DNA of 64,000 nt from the NCBI GenBank assembly GCA_001725155.1, contig MEFP01000008.1:248001-312000 (forward strand), given 5' to 3'. Under the pieces are notes generated by a model, which worked only from the letters and a program-made list of their open reading frames with translations, did not search any database and was not told where the DNA came from. Shown one piece after another: positions 55,935 to 64,000 of this stretch (positions are counted from its first letter, which is position 1; each line of letters begins with the position of its first letter). The position numbers were made by a program, and so were the translations under genes. The DNA comes from Lysobacteraceae bacterium SCN 69-320 (GTDB lineage: Bacteria > Pseudomonadota > Gammaproteobacteria > Xanthomonadales > Rhodanobacteraceae).

Positions 55935-56127
55935 GGGCTTGCCCCTGTGGGAGTGGGGGGGATGGTGACACCGCGGTGAACGCGGACCGTGCCAACCGGC
56001 AAAGCGCATAAAGACGGCCGAACCTATTGCCGGCAGCAATCGAATACGGGCCGCCCCCGACCGGTCCGGCGCCGATTGTAGGCCCGGATGATTGCCGCGG
56101 CGCGAGGGAGACGCCTGGCGAGCCGGT

Positions 56128-56607
56128 CTATTTGACCGGTTTTGCCATGCGCAACAATTCCACGCCGTAGCCTTTGCGCTCGTAGAGTGAACGCGCGCGC
56201 GCGTTGCCTTCGAACACGGCCAGGGTGACGTGGCGGCAATGATGCTCGCGGGCGAAACGCTCGCTGTAGGCGAGCAGGGCGCTGCCCACGCCCTTGCCGT
56301 CGTGGCCGGGCGTGGTGACCAGATCGGAAATATGGCAGTTCTGCGCGCCGGTGAAGAAATCGGTCACGAGCTGCAGGTGCAGGAAACCGACGCGCTCGCC
56401 ATCGTCGTCCTCGGCCACGAACAGGTGCGATCCGGCCGGCTGTTCGCGCAGATGGCGGCTGATGTCGCGGCGTATGCCTTCGGCCGTCTCGCCGCGGCGG
56501 CGCCAGCGCGGCAACTCGAAATCCACGAAACGATCGACCAGACCCAGGATGAAATCGTCGTCGCCGGCGTCGGCCAGGCGAATGTGGATGCCGGATTGTT
56601 GGTCCAT
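56128..56607 (-). CDS. GNAT-family N-acetyltransferase
   Basis: A 159-residue GNAT protein. The acetyl-CoA-binding motif A is visible in ISDLVTTPGHDGKGVGSALL (Q/RxxGxG type, here HDGKGVGSA), and motif B in FEGNARARSLYERKGYGVE. Substrate is unknown: GNATs modify amines on antibiotics, polyamines, protein N-termini or metabolites. It stands alone on minus, with acyl-CoA dehydrogenase upstream and the beta-helix gene downstream. Confidence 0.9.
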   Translation of the reverse strand: MDQQSGIHIRLADAGDDDFILGLVDRFVDFELPRWRRRGETAEGIRRDISRHLREQPAGSHLFVAEDDDGERVGFLHLQLVTDFFTGAQNCHISDLVTTPGHDGKGVGSALLAYSERFAREHHCRHVTLAVFEGNARARSLYERKGYGVELLRMAKPVK

Positions 56608-56765
56608 GGTGGCTGTGTCGATGAAGGATGTTTCCGCGGTCTGGTCGTGCCCGGCTGCGGTAGGCGCAAGTTAGCGGAAGCGTGGGGCGCTGCGCCAGTC
56701 CTCGGCCGGGCCGCCGGGGCGGCGACGGCACGGCGGCCCTGAAGCCGCCGTGCCGTGCGTGCGCA

Positions 56766-58553
56766 TCAGCCGAACAGCGCGTCGGGCATTTCCATGAGGC
56801 TGGCCGCGCCGGCGCGGATCGCCGCGATGTGGCCGCGCGTGCGCGGCAGGATGCGCGAGTAGTAGAAGCGGCCGGTCAGGCGCTTGGACTGCTTGAATTC
56901 GGCACTATGGCTGGCCGAGGCGTCGGCCGCCGCGACGCTGCGCGCCCAGAAATAGGCCAGCGCGATGTAGCCCGCATAGAACAGGTAGTCGACTGCGGCT
57001 GCACCCATCTCCTCGGCATCGCCGACGGCTTTCCTGCCGATTTCCTGGGTCAGGCCTATCCATTCCTGGGTCAGCTCGGCCAGCGGCTTGATGAATTCGA
57101 CGAGTTCCGGATTGGCCTGCTGCGCGTGGCAGAACGCGCTGATCTCCTCGACGAAGTGGCGCAGGCCGGCGCCCTGCAGCTGCATGATCTTGCGGCCGAG
57201 CAGGTCCAGCGCCTGGATCTGCGTGGTGCCTTCGTAGATCGTGGTGATGCGTGCATCGCGGGCGAACTGCTCCATGCCCCATTCGGCGATGTAGCCGTGG
57301 CCGCCGAAGATCTGCACGGCGCAATACGTGGATTCCTGTGCGGTCTCGGTCAGCAGTCCCTTGACGATCGGCGTCAGGAAACCGAGCAGTTCGTCGGCGC
57401 GCTGGCGCTCGGCGGCGTCCTCGGTGCGCTCGATCACGTCGACCAGCAGCGCGGCGTAGTAGCCGAGCACGCGGCCGCCTTGGGCGAAGGCCTTCTGCGT
57501 GAGCAGCATGCGGCGGATGTCCGGATGCACGATCAGCGGATCGGCCGGCTTGTCCGGGCGCTTGGGGCCGCTGAGCGAACGCATCTGCAGGCGATCGCGC
57601 GCATAGGCCAGCGCGTTCTGGTAGCCGCGTTCGGTCAGGGCCAGGCCCTGATAGCCGACGGCAATGCGTGCGGTGTTCATCATGGTGAACATCGCATTGA
57701 GGCCCTTGTTGGGCTGGCCGATCAGATAGCCCTCGGCGCCGTCGAAATTCATGACGCAGGTAGCCGAGGCCTTGATGCCCATCTTGTGCTCGATCGAGCC
57801 GCAGACCAGCGCGTTGCGCGCGCCGACCGTGCCGTCGCGGGCGACCTTGAACTTCGGCACGATGAACAGCGAGATGCCCTTGGTGCCGGCCGGCGCGTCC
57901 GGCAGGCGCGCGAGCACGAGGTGCACGATGTTGTCGGCAAGATCATGCTCGCCGGCGGTGATGAAGATCTTCGTGCCGCTGATGCGGTAGGTGCCGTCGG
58001 CGGCCGGTTCGGCTTTGGTCTTGAGCAGGCCGAGATCGGTGCCGCAGTGCGGCTCGGTCAGGCACATGGTGCCGGTCCAGCGGCCCGAGACGATAGGCTT
58101 CAGGAACACTTCGCGCTGCCATTCCTCGCCGTGCTGCTTCAGCGCTTCGGATGCGCCGTGCGACAGCAGCGGGAAGTTCGCCCAGGACAGGTTGGCCGAA
58201 TCGAGCATTTCCTTGACCGCGGCGCCGATCGCTTCGGGTACGTGCTGGCCGCCGTATTGCTCCGGCGCATTCAGCGCCGGCCAGCCGCCGTCGCAGAACT
58301 GCGCATACGCTTCCTTGAAGCCCTTCGGGGTGGTCACGACGCCGTCGGCGTAACGGCAGCCTTCCTGGTCGCCGCTCTGGTTCAGCGGAGCGAGCACCTG
58401 CTCGGCGAAACGCGCCGCCTCGTCCAGCACGGCGTCGCAGACATCGCGGGTCGCCGACTCGCCGCCGGGCAGGCGGGCCAGCAGGGCTTCGGCCCCGAGC
58501 ACGTCGAACAGGGCAAAGCGCATATCAGTCAGCGGCGCGGCGTACTTGCTCAT
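56766..58553 (-). CDS. Acyl-CoA dehydrogenase, long form
   Basis: A 595-residue flavoprotein of the larger bacterial acyl-CoA dehydrogenase class (DmdC/AcdB-like). N-terminal extension (1-60), helical domain, then the FAD/substrate beta domain (CLTEPHCGTDLGLLKTKAEP; GTKIFITAGEHDLADN), and the C-terminal helical domain with the catalytic Glu in TTIYEGTTQIQALDL. The extra C-terminal ~120 residues are typical of this branch. It oxidises acyl-CoA thioesters to enoyl-CoA, passing electrons to ETF. Chain-length or branched specificity cannot be read. Confidence 0.92.
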   Translation of the reverse strand: MSKYAAPLTDMRFALFDVLGAEALLARLPGGESATRDVCDAVLDEAARFAEQVLAPLNQSGDQEGCRYADGVVTTPKGFKEAYAQFCDGGWPALNAPEQYGGQHVPEAIGAAVKEMLDSANLSWANFPLLSHGASEALKQHGEEWQREVFLKPIVSGRWTGTMCLTEPHCGTDLGLLKTKAEPAADGTYRISGTKIFITAGEHDLADNIVHLVLARLPDAPAGTKGISLFIVPKFKVARDGTVGARNALVCGSIEHKMGIKASATCVMNFDGAEGYLIGQPNKGLNAMFTMMNTARIAVGYQGLALTERGYQNALAYARDRLQMRSLSGPKRPDKPADPLIVHPDIRRMLLTQKAFAQGGRVLGYYAALLVDVIERTEDAAERQRADELLGFLTPIVKGLLTETAQESTYCAVQIFGGHGYIAEWGMEQFARDARITTIYEGTTQIQALDLLGRKIMQLQGAGLRHFVEEISAFCHAQQANPELVEFIKPLAELTQEWIGLTQEIGRKAVGDAEEMGAAAVDYLFYAGYIALAYFWARSVAAADASASHSAEFKQSKRLTGRFYYSRILPRTRGHIAAIRAGAASLMEMPDALFG

Positions 58554-58570
58554 GGGTCAACCTTTGGTCG

Positions 58571-59044
58571 TCAGCGATAGGTATTGGGCCGGCCCGGTAC
58601 CGGCGACAGCCGGCTGGACTGGCTCAGGGGGAATTTCTTGGCCGGCTCGCCGGTTTCGATGGCGCCGCGCAGCTGGTAGCCGACGCTGCCGTCCCGGGCG
58701 GCTTCGGCCAGGCGCGCGCTGGCGTCGCGGCCCGGCGCCAGGGTGGCCTCGACGATGTCGGCGGACTGGCCCGGGATCTCGATCGTCGGCCGCAGGAAGA
58801 TCGCGCCCACGTTCGTGCCTTCGATTTCCAGACCGGCCTCGAGCGTGTCGAAGCGCATCGGCACGGTGCTGAAGTTCTGCACGCGCAGCTCGATGAGCCA
58901 GCGCCCGTCGGCCTGCACGGCCAGTTGCTGGATGCTCAGCGCCGGCGGATTGATGCGGCGGACCGGCTTGCCGCCGCCGCAGGCGGCGAGCAGGCAAAGG
59001 CAGGCGAGTAGGAACGCGAAACGGATCGGATGCGACAGCTTCAT
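58571..59044 (-). CDS. Putative lipoprotein, LEA14-like
   Basis: A 157-residue protein with a lipobox (CLCLLAACGGGKP), so Cys22 would be lipidated. The rest is a beta-sandwich-like domain (SIQQLAVQADGRWLIELRVQ, then FSTVPMRFDTLEAGLEIEGT, VGAIFLRPTIEIPGQSADI), resembling LEA14/WHy domains found in other bacterial lipoproteins. It is 17 bp upstream of the acyl-CoA dehydrogenase, on the same strand, so they are likely cotranscribed. Biochemical role unknown. Confidence 0.75.
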   Translation of the reverse strand: MKLSHPIRFAFLLACLCLLAACGGGKPVRRINPPALSIQQLAVQADGRWLIELRVQNFSTVPMRFDTLEAGLEIEGTNVGAIFLRPTIEIPGQSADIVEATLAPGRDASARLAEAARDGSVGYQLRGAIETGEPAKKFPLSQSSRLSPVPGRPNTYR

Positions 59045-59336
59045 CGAGGGGCCTCAAACGATTGTTTGAATGTTAGCCTGCAGCCGGCGGCGCAGGCAAA
59101 GGGGGGGCGGAACCGTAGTTTGGCCGAAACGGCTGTTTCGTGAATGCGGGGCCATGACAGGGCGATGCCGGGGGCAGCTTTGCCTGCTCTGCGTCCCGGG
59201 TCACGTCCGGCGGCAGCGGCCCGCTGGCCCGCTGGCCCGCGATACGGCATCGCCGGCCCCGTAACGGGTGCGTCTGCATCCGGCGCGAGCGCGCCGCCGT
59301 ACAGGGTGGAGACTCCGTTGCCGAGCGGCCCCCATC

Positions 59337-60149
59337 TTGAAACGCTTTCCAGCGCCCGCGCCTGGCCCGTTGGCATGTGCCGCCAAGCCGCTGTTTTTCA
59401 CGATACTCGGCCTGGGGCTTGCCGCCGCGAATGCGGCCGACCGCTACGACGGCACCGCCTACGACCCTGCCGGCCGTATCGTTTACCGCGAAACGCACTG
59501 GCGCTACACGGACGGCGGCAGCGAGCAGCGGCTGGTGCTCTATCGGTGCGCGGACGGCAGTCCGTTCGCCCGCAAGCAGATGCGCTGGCGGGCGGGCAAC
59601 GAAGCGTCGCCGGATTTCGAGTTCCTGGACCAGCGCGACGGCTACCGTGAAGGCGTGATCGGCCACTCCGGGCAGCGGCTGGTGTACTGGCAGGCCAACC
59701 GTTCGGCGGCGGAAAAACACGAGCAGGTCCTGCTGGGGCCGGACGCTGTCGTCGACGCGGGCTTCGACGGTTTCGTGCGCCGCGGCTGGAGCGATCTGGT
59801 TGCCGGCAAACCGCTCCGGACCGTCTTCGTCGTTCCTGGCGACTTTGATGCCGTTCCGGTCGTGATCCGGCTGGCGCGAACGCAGCCGGCCGACGCATCT
59901 GCCGTCATGTTCTCCATCGAACTCGACCGCTGGTACGCGTTCGCCGTGCCGACGATGCAGGTGACTTACGGCCGTTCCGATCGCTGGCTGCGCGAGTTCA
60001 GCGGAACCGTGACCATCCGGGATCAGCGCGGAAGACGTCAGGTGGTCCGGGTGGAGTTTCCCGAACATGCGCGTTCGTCCGGCGCGCCGGCCGAGGACAT
60101 TGCGACAGCGGCGACGGCGCCGCTGGTCGAGCGTTGTAAGGAGCCGTGA
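59337..60149 (+). CDS. Exported protein of unknown function
   Basis: About 270 residues. A TTG start at 59337 gives a signal peptide ending AAANAADRY; an alternative GTG start at 59268 adds a basic stretch. The mature part is beta-rich with many aromatic residues: IVYRETHWRYTDGGSEQRLV, YREGVIGHSGQRLVYWQANR, DRWYAFAVPTMQVTYGRSDR. No family was recognised. It precedes the ECF sigma operon on the same strand by 135 bp and could be a member of its regulon; that is inference. Confidence 0.7.
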   Translation: MKRFPAPAPGPLACAAKPLFFTILGLGLAAANAADRYDGTAYDPAGRIVYRETHWRYTDGGSEQRLVLYRCADGSPFARKQMRWRAGNEASPDFEFLDQRDGYREGVIGHSGQRLVYWQANRSAAEKHEQVLLGPDAVVDAGFDGFVRRGWSDLVAGKPLRTVFVVPGDFDAVPVVIRLARTQPADASAVMFSIELDRWYAFAVPTMQVTYGRSDRWLREFSGTVTIRDQRGRRQVVRVEFPEHARSSGAPAEDIATAATAPLVERCKEP

Positions 60150-60284
60150 CACCATGGCATCTTCCGCGCGTTCGTCCATGGAACCACGTCTGAGTTCCGG
60201 GCAGGATCCGGCGCCGTCCGCCGGGGTCAGCGGCTTCGCGCGCCGGTCCGGCGGCGAACACTCAACCTTCAGGATCGCCAACCG

Positions 60285-60857
60285 ATGCAGGTCAGCGTGC
60301 AGGATGAATCCGGCGTCGCAGAGCGCGAGCAGGCCTGGCTGCGGCGGATCGCCGAGGGCGACAGAGCCGCGTTCGAGCAGTTGTACCGCGCCACTGCCGC
60401 ACGGTTGCTGGGCATCTGTCTTCGTGTCCTGCACGATCGTGCGGAAGCCGAGGACGTGTTGCAGGAAGTGTATGTGTCGGTCTGGCGTAAAGCGCCCCAG
60501 TTCTCGCCCGACAAGTCGTCCGCAATGACCTGGCTCGCTTCTATTGCGCGGCATCGAGCCATCGACCGTCTGCGTGCGACACCCTCTCTCGCGGCGTGGC
60601 AGCCGGTCCAGTTGCCGGAACCGGAAGCCGACCCGGATGCGACACCCGGCGCGCGTGCCGAGGCGGACAGCGAACGCTCGCAGCTGGACCGCTGCCTGCG
60701 CCAGCTCGACGCGCGGCGCCGCACGCTCATCCGTACGGCCTTCTTCGACGGCGCCACGTACGAAGATCTGGCCCAACGCACCGGTTCGCCCCTGGGTTCG
60801 GTCAAGAGCTGGATCCGTCGCGGCCTCCTGCAACTGCGCGCGTGCCTCGAATCATGA
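60285..60857 (+). CDS. ECF sigma factor, SigK-like
   Basis: A 190-residue ECF sigma factor. Region 2 reads FEQLYRATAARLLGICLRVL to AEAEDVLQEVYVSVWRKAPQF and TWLASIARHRAIDRLR. Region 4 reads TLIRTAFFDGATYEDLAQRT and GSPLGSVKSWIRRGLLQLRA. The SigK-type neighbour is a RskA-like anti-sigma. The anti-sigma ATG overlaps its stop as ATGA, indicating coupling. Its likely regulon includes the adjacent desaturase and FAD oxidoreductase, suggesting membrane lipid or photo-oxidative stress. Confidence 0.9.
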   Translation: MQVSVQDESGVAEREQAWLRRIAEGDRAAFEQLYRATAARLLGICLRVLHDRAEAEDVLQEVYVSVWRKAPQFSPDKSSAMTWLASIARHRAIDRLRATPSLAAWQPVQLPEPEADPDATPGARAEADSERSQLDRCLRQLDARRRTLIRTAFFDGATYEDLAQRTGSPLGSVKSWIRRGLLQLRACLES

Positions 60858-61606
60858 ACACGACCCCTGATCCGTCCGGCGACGATGCCGGCAGCCTGCC
60901 GCCCAGCGACGATGTGCGCGCCGCCGAGTACGTAGCCGGTGTGCTCGGTGCGCAGGAGCGGCGCGAGGTTCAGGCGCGCATCGCCGGGGACGCGGCATTT
61001 GCGCAGCTGGTCGACGACTGGGAGCGCCGTTTCGCGCCCTGGTCGACCGGCATGCCGCCCGCCGAGCCGTCTCCTCAGATGTGGCCGCGCATCCTTTCCC
61101 GCCTCGGCTGGGATGCGGCGCAGCCGGCGCGGCGCACGCTTTGGAACAATGCTGCATTCTGGCGCGGCATGGCCGGGCTGGCCACGGCGGCGGGCATCGC
61201 GGCCGTCACCGTGCTGGTCCTGCGCGCGCCGCCGGCGCTGCAGCCCCCGTCGACCGAGGAACAGGCGGCCCGGCCGGTTACGGTCCTGGTGCGCGACAGC
61301 GGGACGGCCGGCTGGATCGCCCGGATCGACCCGGGCCGGGACAAGGTGCTGATGGTGCCGGTGCCCTCGGCCGCGGACGCGTCGGGACGCGTGCATGAGC
61401 TCTGGATCATTCCTCCCGGCGGCGCACCGCAGTCGCTGGGCTTCCTGTCCAACGAAAAGGCGCACACGATAGCCGTGCCGCCGCCCCTGCAGCCCCTGAT
61501 GGCTTCTGGCGCCACACTCGCCGTGACCCTGGAAGATCAGGCCGGCATACCGCACCGTGCGCCGGCCGGGCCGGTCGTGGCCAGCGGCGACATCCGGTCG
61601 ATTTAG
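60854..61606 (+). CDS. RskA-like anti-sigma factor
   Basis: A 250-residue single-pass membrane protein. The cytoplasmic N-terminus (VRAAEYVAGVLGAQERREVQ, RIAGDAAFAQLVDDWERRFA, PWSTGMPPAEPSPQMWPRIL) matches the RskA N-terminal sigma-binding pattern. TM at about 108-126. The C-terminal periplasmic domain has RskA text (LVRDSGTAGWIARIDPGRDK, HELWIIPPGGAPQSLGFL, TLAVTLEDQAG). It would sequester the upstream ECF sigma at the membrane. ATGA overlap with the sigma gene. Confidence 0.9.
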   Translation: MNTTPDPSGDDAGSLPPSDDVRAAEYVAGVLGAQERREVQARIAGDAAFAQLVDDWERRFAPWSTGMPPAEPSPQMWPRILSRLGWDAAQPARRTLWNNAAFWRGMAGLATAAGIAAVTVLVLRAPPALQPPSTEEQAARPVTVLVRDSGTAGWIARIDPGRDKVLMVPVPSAADASGRVHELWIIPPGGAPQSLGFLSNEKAHTIAVPPPLQPLMASGATLAVTLEDQAGIPHRAPAGPVVASGDIRSI

Positions 61607-61671
61607 GCCGCGCTGCATCCAAGGCGCTTCCCGCTCCGTAACTCCGGCGTCTCCAATGATCGGCGTTGACA

Positions 61672-62610
61672 ATGGACGGAAGTGCGAAGGGTCGGAAAGC
61701 GGTTGTCGCCTCGTTGCGCGCCTGGTTCGATGCCGGCGCGGAGGCAGAGGGCGAGGCGGCGGATGACCGGGTCGACTGGCTCCGGGCGCTGCCGTTCGTC
61801 GCGCTGCACCTGGCTTGCCTCGGCGTGATCTGGGTCGGCGTCTCGGCCACGGCCGTGACAGTCGCCGCAGTGCTTTACGCCGTGCGCATGTTCGCGCTCA
61901 CCGCGTTCTATCACCGCTATTTTTCCCACCGGACGTTCCGGACCACGCGCGGCGTGCAGTTCCTGTTCGCGCTGATCGGCGCGGCCTGCGTCCAGCGCGG
62001 GCCGCTGTGGTGGGCGGCGCATCACCGCCATCACCATCGGCATGCGGATACGGCGCGGGATCCGCATGCGCCGGGCGTGCATGGTTTTCTCTGGAGTCAT
62101 GCCGGTTGGTTCCTGACCCCGCGCGCCTTCGCCACCGACCTGTCGCGCGTGCGCGATCTTGCCGTGTATCCGGAGCTGCGCTGGCTGGATCGCTACGACA
62201 TCGCCGTGCCGGTCGGGCTGGCGGCGGCGCTGTATGGGCTGGGATGCCTGCTCGAACGCTGGGCGCCGGGATTGGAAACCAGCGGCGCCCAGCTCCTGGT
62301 CTGGGGCTTCGCCATCTCCACGGTCGTACTGTTCCATGCCACGGTCACGATCAACTCGCTCGCGCACCGCTTCGGTTCGCGGCGGTTCGACACGGCCGAC
62401 GACAGCCGCAACAACGTCTGGCTGGCGCTCCTGACCTTCGGCGAAGGGTGGCACAACAACCACCATTTCTTCCCCGGCACGGCGCGTCAGGGGTTTCGCT
62501 GGTGGGAAATCGACCTGAGCTGGTACGGGTTGCGCGTGCTTGCCCTGCTGGGCCTGGTGCGCGACCTCAAGCCGGTGCCGGCCTGGGTGCTGGCCAAGGC
62601 ACGCCGATGA
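61672..62610 (+). CDS. Membrane fatty-acid (acyl-CoA type) desaturase
   Basis: A 312-residue membrane di-iron desaturase. The three His boxes are intact: HRYFSH (81-86), HHRHHH (117-122) and HNNHH (261-265). This spacing fits delta-9 acyl-CoA/acyl-lipid desaturases. Two TM hairpins lie between boxes. ATG 61672 is preferred; TTG 61666 is possible. It is followed by an ATGA overlap into the FAD oxidoreductase. With the sigma/anti-sigma pair upstream, stress-induced membrane unsaturation is a likely role. Confidence 0.88.
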   Translation: MDGSAKGRKAVVASLRAWFDAGAEAEGEAADDRVDWLRALPFVALHLACLGVIWVGVSATAVTVAAVLYAVRMFALTAFYHRYFSHRTFRTTRGVQFLFALIGAACVQRGPLWWAAHHRHHHRHADTARDPHAPGVHGFLWSHAGWFLTPRAFATDLSRVRDLAVYPELRWLDRYDIAVPVGLAAALYGLGCLLERWAPGLETSGAQLLVWGFAISTVVLFHATVTINSLAHRFGSRRFDTADDSRNNVWLALLTFGEGWHNNHHFFPGTARQGFRWWEIDLSWYGLRVLALLGLVRDLKPVPAWVLAKARR

Positions 62611-63884
62611 GCCTGCGCATCGCCGTCGTGGGATCGGGCATTGCCGGGCTGGCCTGCGCCTGGCTGCTGTCACGCGAGCATGAGGTGGTGCTGCTGGAGG
62701 CGGACTCGCGCCTGGGCGGCCACACCGATACGCACACCGTGGAGCAGGACGGCCGTGTCTATCGCATCGACACGGGATTCATCGTCCACAATGCGCACAA
62801 CTATCCGCTGCTCAGCGCGCTGTTCGCCGAACTGGGTGTGGCGACGCAGCCGACGACCATGAGCTTTTCCGTGCACAACGCGGTCACCGGGCTGGAATAC
62901 AACGCCACGTCGATGGACGGCCTGTTCTGCCAGCGGCGCAATCTGGTATCGCCGCGTTTCTGGCGCATGCTGGGCGACCTGCGCCGTTTCTACCGCAGCG
63001 CGCCGGCCTTGCTGGACTTGCCCGGGGCCGGGCCGACCCTGGGCGACTATCTCGCCGAACATCGCTACAGCGCGGCATTCCGCGACGATCACCTGGTGCC
63101 GATGGCCAGCGCGCTGTGGTCCAGCCCTGCGCGGCAGATCCTGTCGTTTCCCGCGCGCTATCTGGTGCAGTTCATGGCCCACCACCGCATGCTGCAGGTG
63201 ACCGGCCGCCCGGAGTGGCGGGTCGTGTGCGGCGGTTCGCAGTGCTACGTCGAGGCGATGCAGGCGCGCTGGCGCGCGACGGTGCGGACCGGCACGCCCG
63301 TGCTCGGCGTGCGTCGCGACGAAACCGGCGTCGAGGTGACCCTGCCGGGCGGGCGCGAGCGCTTTGACGCGATCGTGATGGCCTGTCACAGCGACCAGGC
63401 GCTGGCCTTGCTGAGCGATGCCGACGGGCCCGAGCGCGAGATCCTCGGCGCCATCGCCTACCAGCCCAATGAGGTCGTGCTGCATACGGATGCGCGGCTG
63501 CTGCCGCGCTCGCGCAAGGCCTGGGCGGCCTGGAACGCCTACGTGCCGGCCGAGCCCGATGCGCCCTGCTCGGTCAGCTACTGCATGAACCTGCTGCAAG
63601 GCGTCGACTCGTCCGCACCGTTCGTCGTCACGCTCAATCGCACTGAGGCGATAGCGCCGCAGACCGTTCTGGCCCGGCGCAGCTACGCCCATCCGGTCTA
63701 CAGCCAGGCTTCGGTCGCGGCCCAGGCGCGCCGGGCCGAGATCCAGGGCCGGCGCCGCACCTGGTTCGCCGGCGCCTATTGGGGCTGGGGTTTCCACGAG
63801 GACGGCCTGCGCAGCGCAGTGGACGTCGCGCGTGCGCTGGGCGTGTCGTGGCAAGCCGGCGCCGCGTCGGGGGCTGCAGCATGA
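62607..63884 (+). CDS. FAD-dependent amine-oxidase-like flavoprotein (NAD(P)-binding Rossmann)
   Basis: A 425-residue flavoprotein. The N-terminal FAD motif GSGIAGLACAWLL and acidic clamp LLEADSRLGGHTDTH fit the amine oxidase/phytoene-desaturase clan, followed by RIDTGFIVHNAHNYPLLSAL. It ends at ATGA, overlapping a DUF1365 gene. In alpha- and gammaproteobacteria this flavoprotein plus DUF1365 unit often comes with a cyclopropane-fatty-acid synthase under ECF control (known in the Rhodobacter sigma-E regulon), so a lipid-modifying role is likely. Confidence 0.85.
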   Translation: MSLRIAVVGSGIAGLACAWLLSREHEVVLLEADSRLGGHTDTHTVEQDGRVYRIDTGFIVHNAHNYPLLSALFAELGVATQPTTMSFSVHNAVTGLEYNATSMDGLFCQRRNLVSPRFWRMLGDLRRFYRSAPALLDLPGAGPTLGDYLAEHRYSAAFRDDHLVPMASALWSSPARQILSFPARYLVQFMAHHRMLQVTGRPEWRVVCGGSQCYVEAMQARWRATVRTGTPVLGVRRDETGVEVTLPGGRERFDAIVMACHSDQALALLSDADGPEREILGAIAYQPNEVVLHTDARLLPRSRKAWAAWNAYVPAEPDAPCSVSYCMNLLQGVDSSAPFVVTLNRTEAIAPQTVLARRSYAHPVYSQASVAAQARRAEIQGRRRTWFAGAYWGWGFHEDGLRSAVDVARALGVSWQAGAASGAAA

Positions 63885-64000
63885 GCGCCGCATCGTTGCC
63901 GTGCGGCTACAGCGCCGTCTATGAAGGCGTCGTGCGGCATCGGCGGCACGATGTGTGTCCGCATGCCTTTCGCTATCGCGTCGCCCAGCTCTACCTGGAT
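63881..64000 (+). CDS. DUF1365 family protein, partial (C-terminus outside window)
   Basis: The first 40 residues: start MSAASLPCGYSAVYEGVVRH, then RRHDVCPHAFRYRVAQLYLD. The pattern YEGxVxHxRxxPxxHxFxYxVxxLYLDL is the DUF1365 opening. It overlaps the preceding flavoprotein gene by ATGA and is the likely fourth or fifth cistron of the ECF sigma operon. The window ends inside the gene; a cyclopropane-fatty-acid synthase gene may follow, by analogy. Confidence 0.8.
   Translation, partial: MSAASLPCGYSAVYEGVVRHRRHDVCPHAFRYRVAQLYLD

Overview
The window is very GC-rich, densely packed, and has no tRNA, rRNA, insertion sequence or CRISPR array that I can see. Gene content points to a gammaproteobacterium of the Lysobacterales (Xanthomonadales), most likely Rhodanobacteraceae-like (Dokdonella/Tahibacter type). 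The signs are a FadL porin, TonB-dependent receptors, several signal-peptide proteins ending in an IFxxGF-type tail, ToxR-like PD40 regulators, a MetJ-like protein and a QmcA/NfeD pair. This placement is inferred from gene repertoire, not from a marker tree.

Layout. 1-1845 (minus): an ECF sigma factor, its likely membrane anti-sigma factor and a PDZ/coiled-coil periplasmic protein cut by the window edge. 2016-9865 (plus): a MacAB-like tripartite ABC exporter (adaptor, ATPase, two separate FtsX-type permeases) followed by a sigma-54 response regulator and a histidine kinase. A perfect sigma-54 promoter lies in front of the first exporter gene. 9962-13838: a membrane Ser/Thr kinase with five ~103-residue periplasmic repeats and a secreted partner. 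14006-18253: a large secreted propeller protein and a FadL porin (convergent, shared terminator). 18424-21597: QmcA/NfeD, then gcvT and gcvH of the glycine cleavage system. 21656-22955: a gene-poor stretch leading into a MetJ core fused to a histone-H1-like Lys/Ala tail. 23053-27779: an SRPBCC protein, a GH44 glycosidase and a TonB-like protein carrying the same repeat as the kinase. 27974-30142 (minus): a GPP34 protein and a class-C beta-lactamase-type hydrolase. 30740-37076: a ToxR/CadC-like regulator, an AraC regulator and a TonB-dependent receptor. 37303-41451: DUF1203, a GMC oxidoreductase, a decayed Delta-60 repeat gene and a MOSC protein. 41531-45212: an NTP/NDP-exchanger-like transporter and two tandem paralogous secreted propellers. 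45397-51981: a giant unknown membrane protein, PrmC, a candidate structured RNA and an OmpA-family protein. 52046-59044 (minus): DXS, HNH nuclease, beta-helix protein, GNAT, acyl-CoA dehydrogenase and a lipoprotein. 59337-end (plus): an unknown exported protein, a second ECF sigma/anti-sigma pair, a fatty-acid desaturase, an FAD oxidoreductase and the start of a DUF1365 gene, joined by ATGA overlaps and probably one membrane-lipid stress operon.

The points most worth a second look are the MetJ/H1-like fusion with its own candidate met box and an internal start; the sigma-54 promoter plus upstream palindrome that closes a regulatory loop around the exporter; the repeat shared by kinase and TonB-like protein; the recurring C-terminal IFxxGF tail; and the structured RNA candidate ahead of the terminator at 50705-50733.
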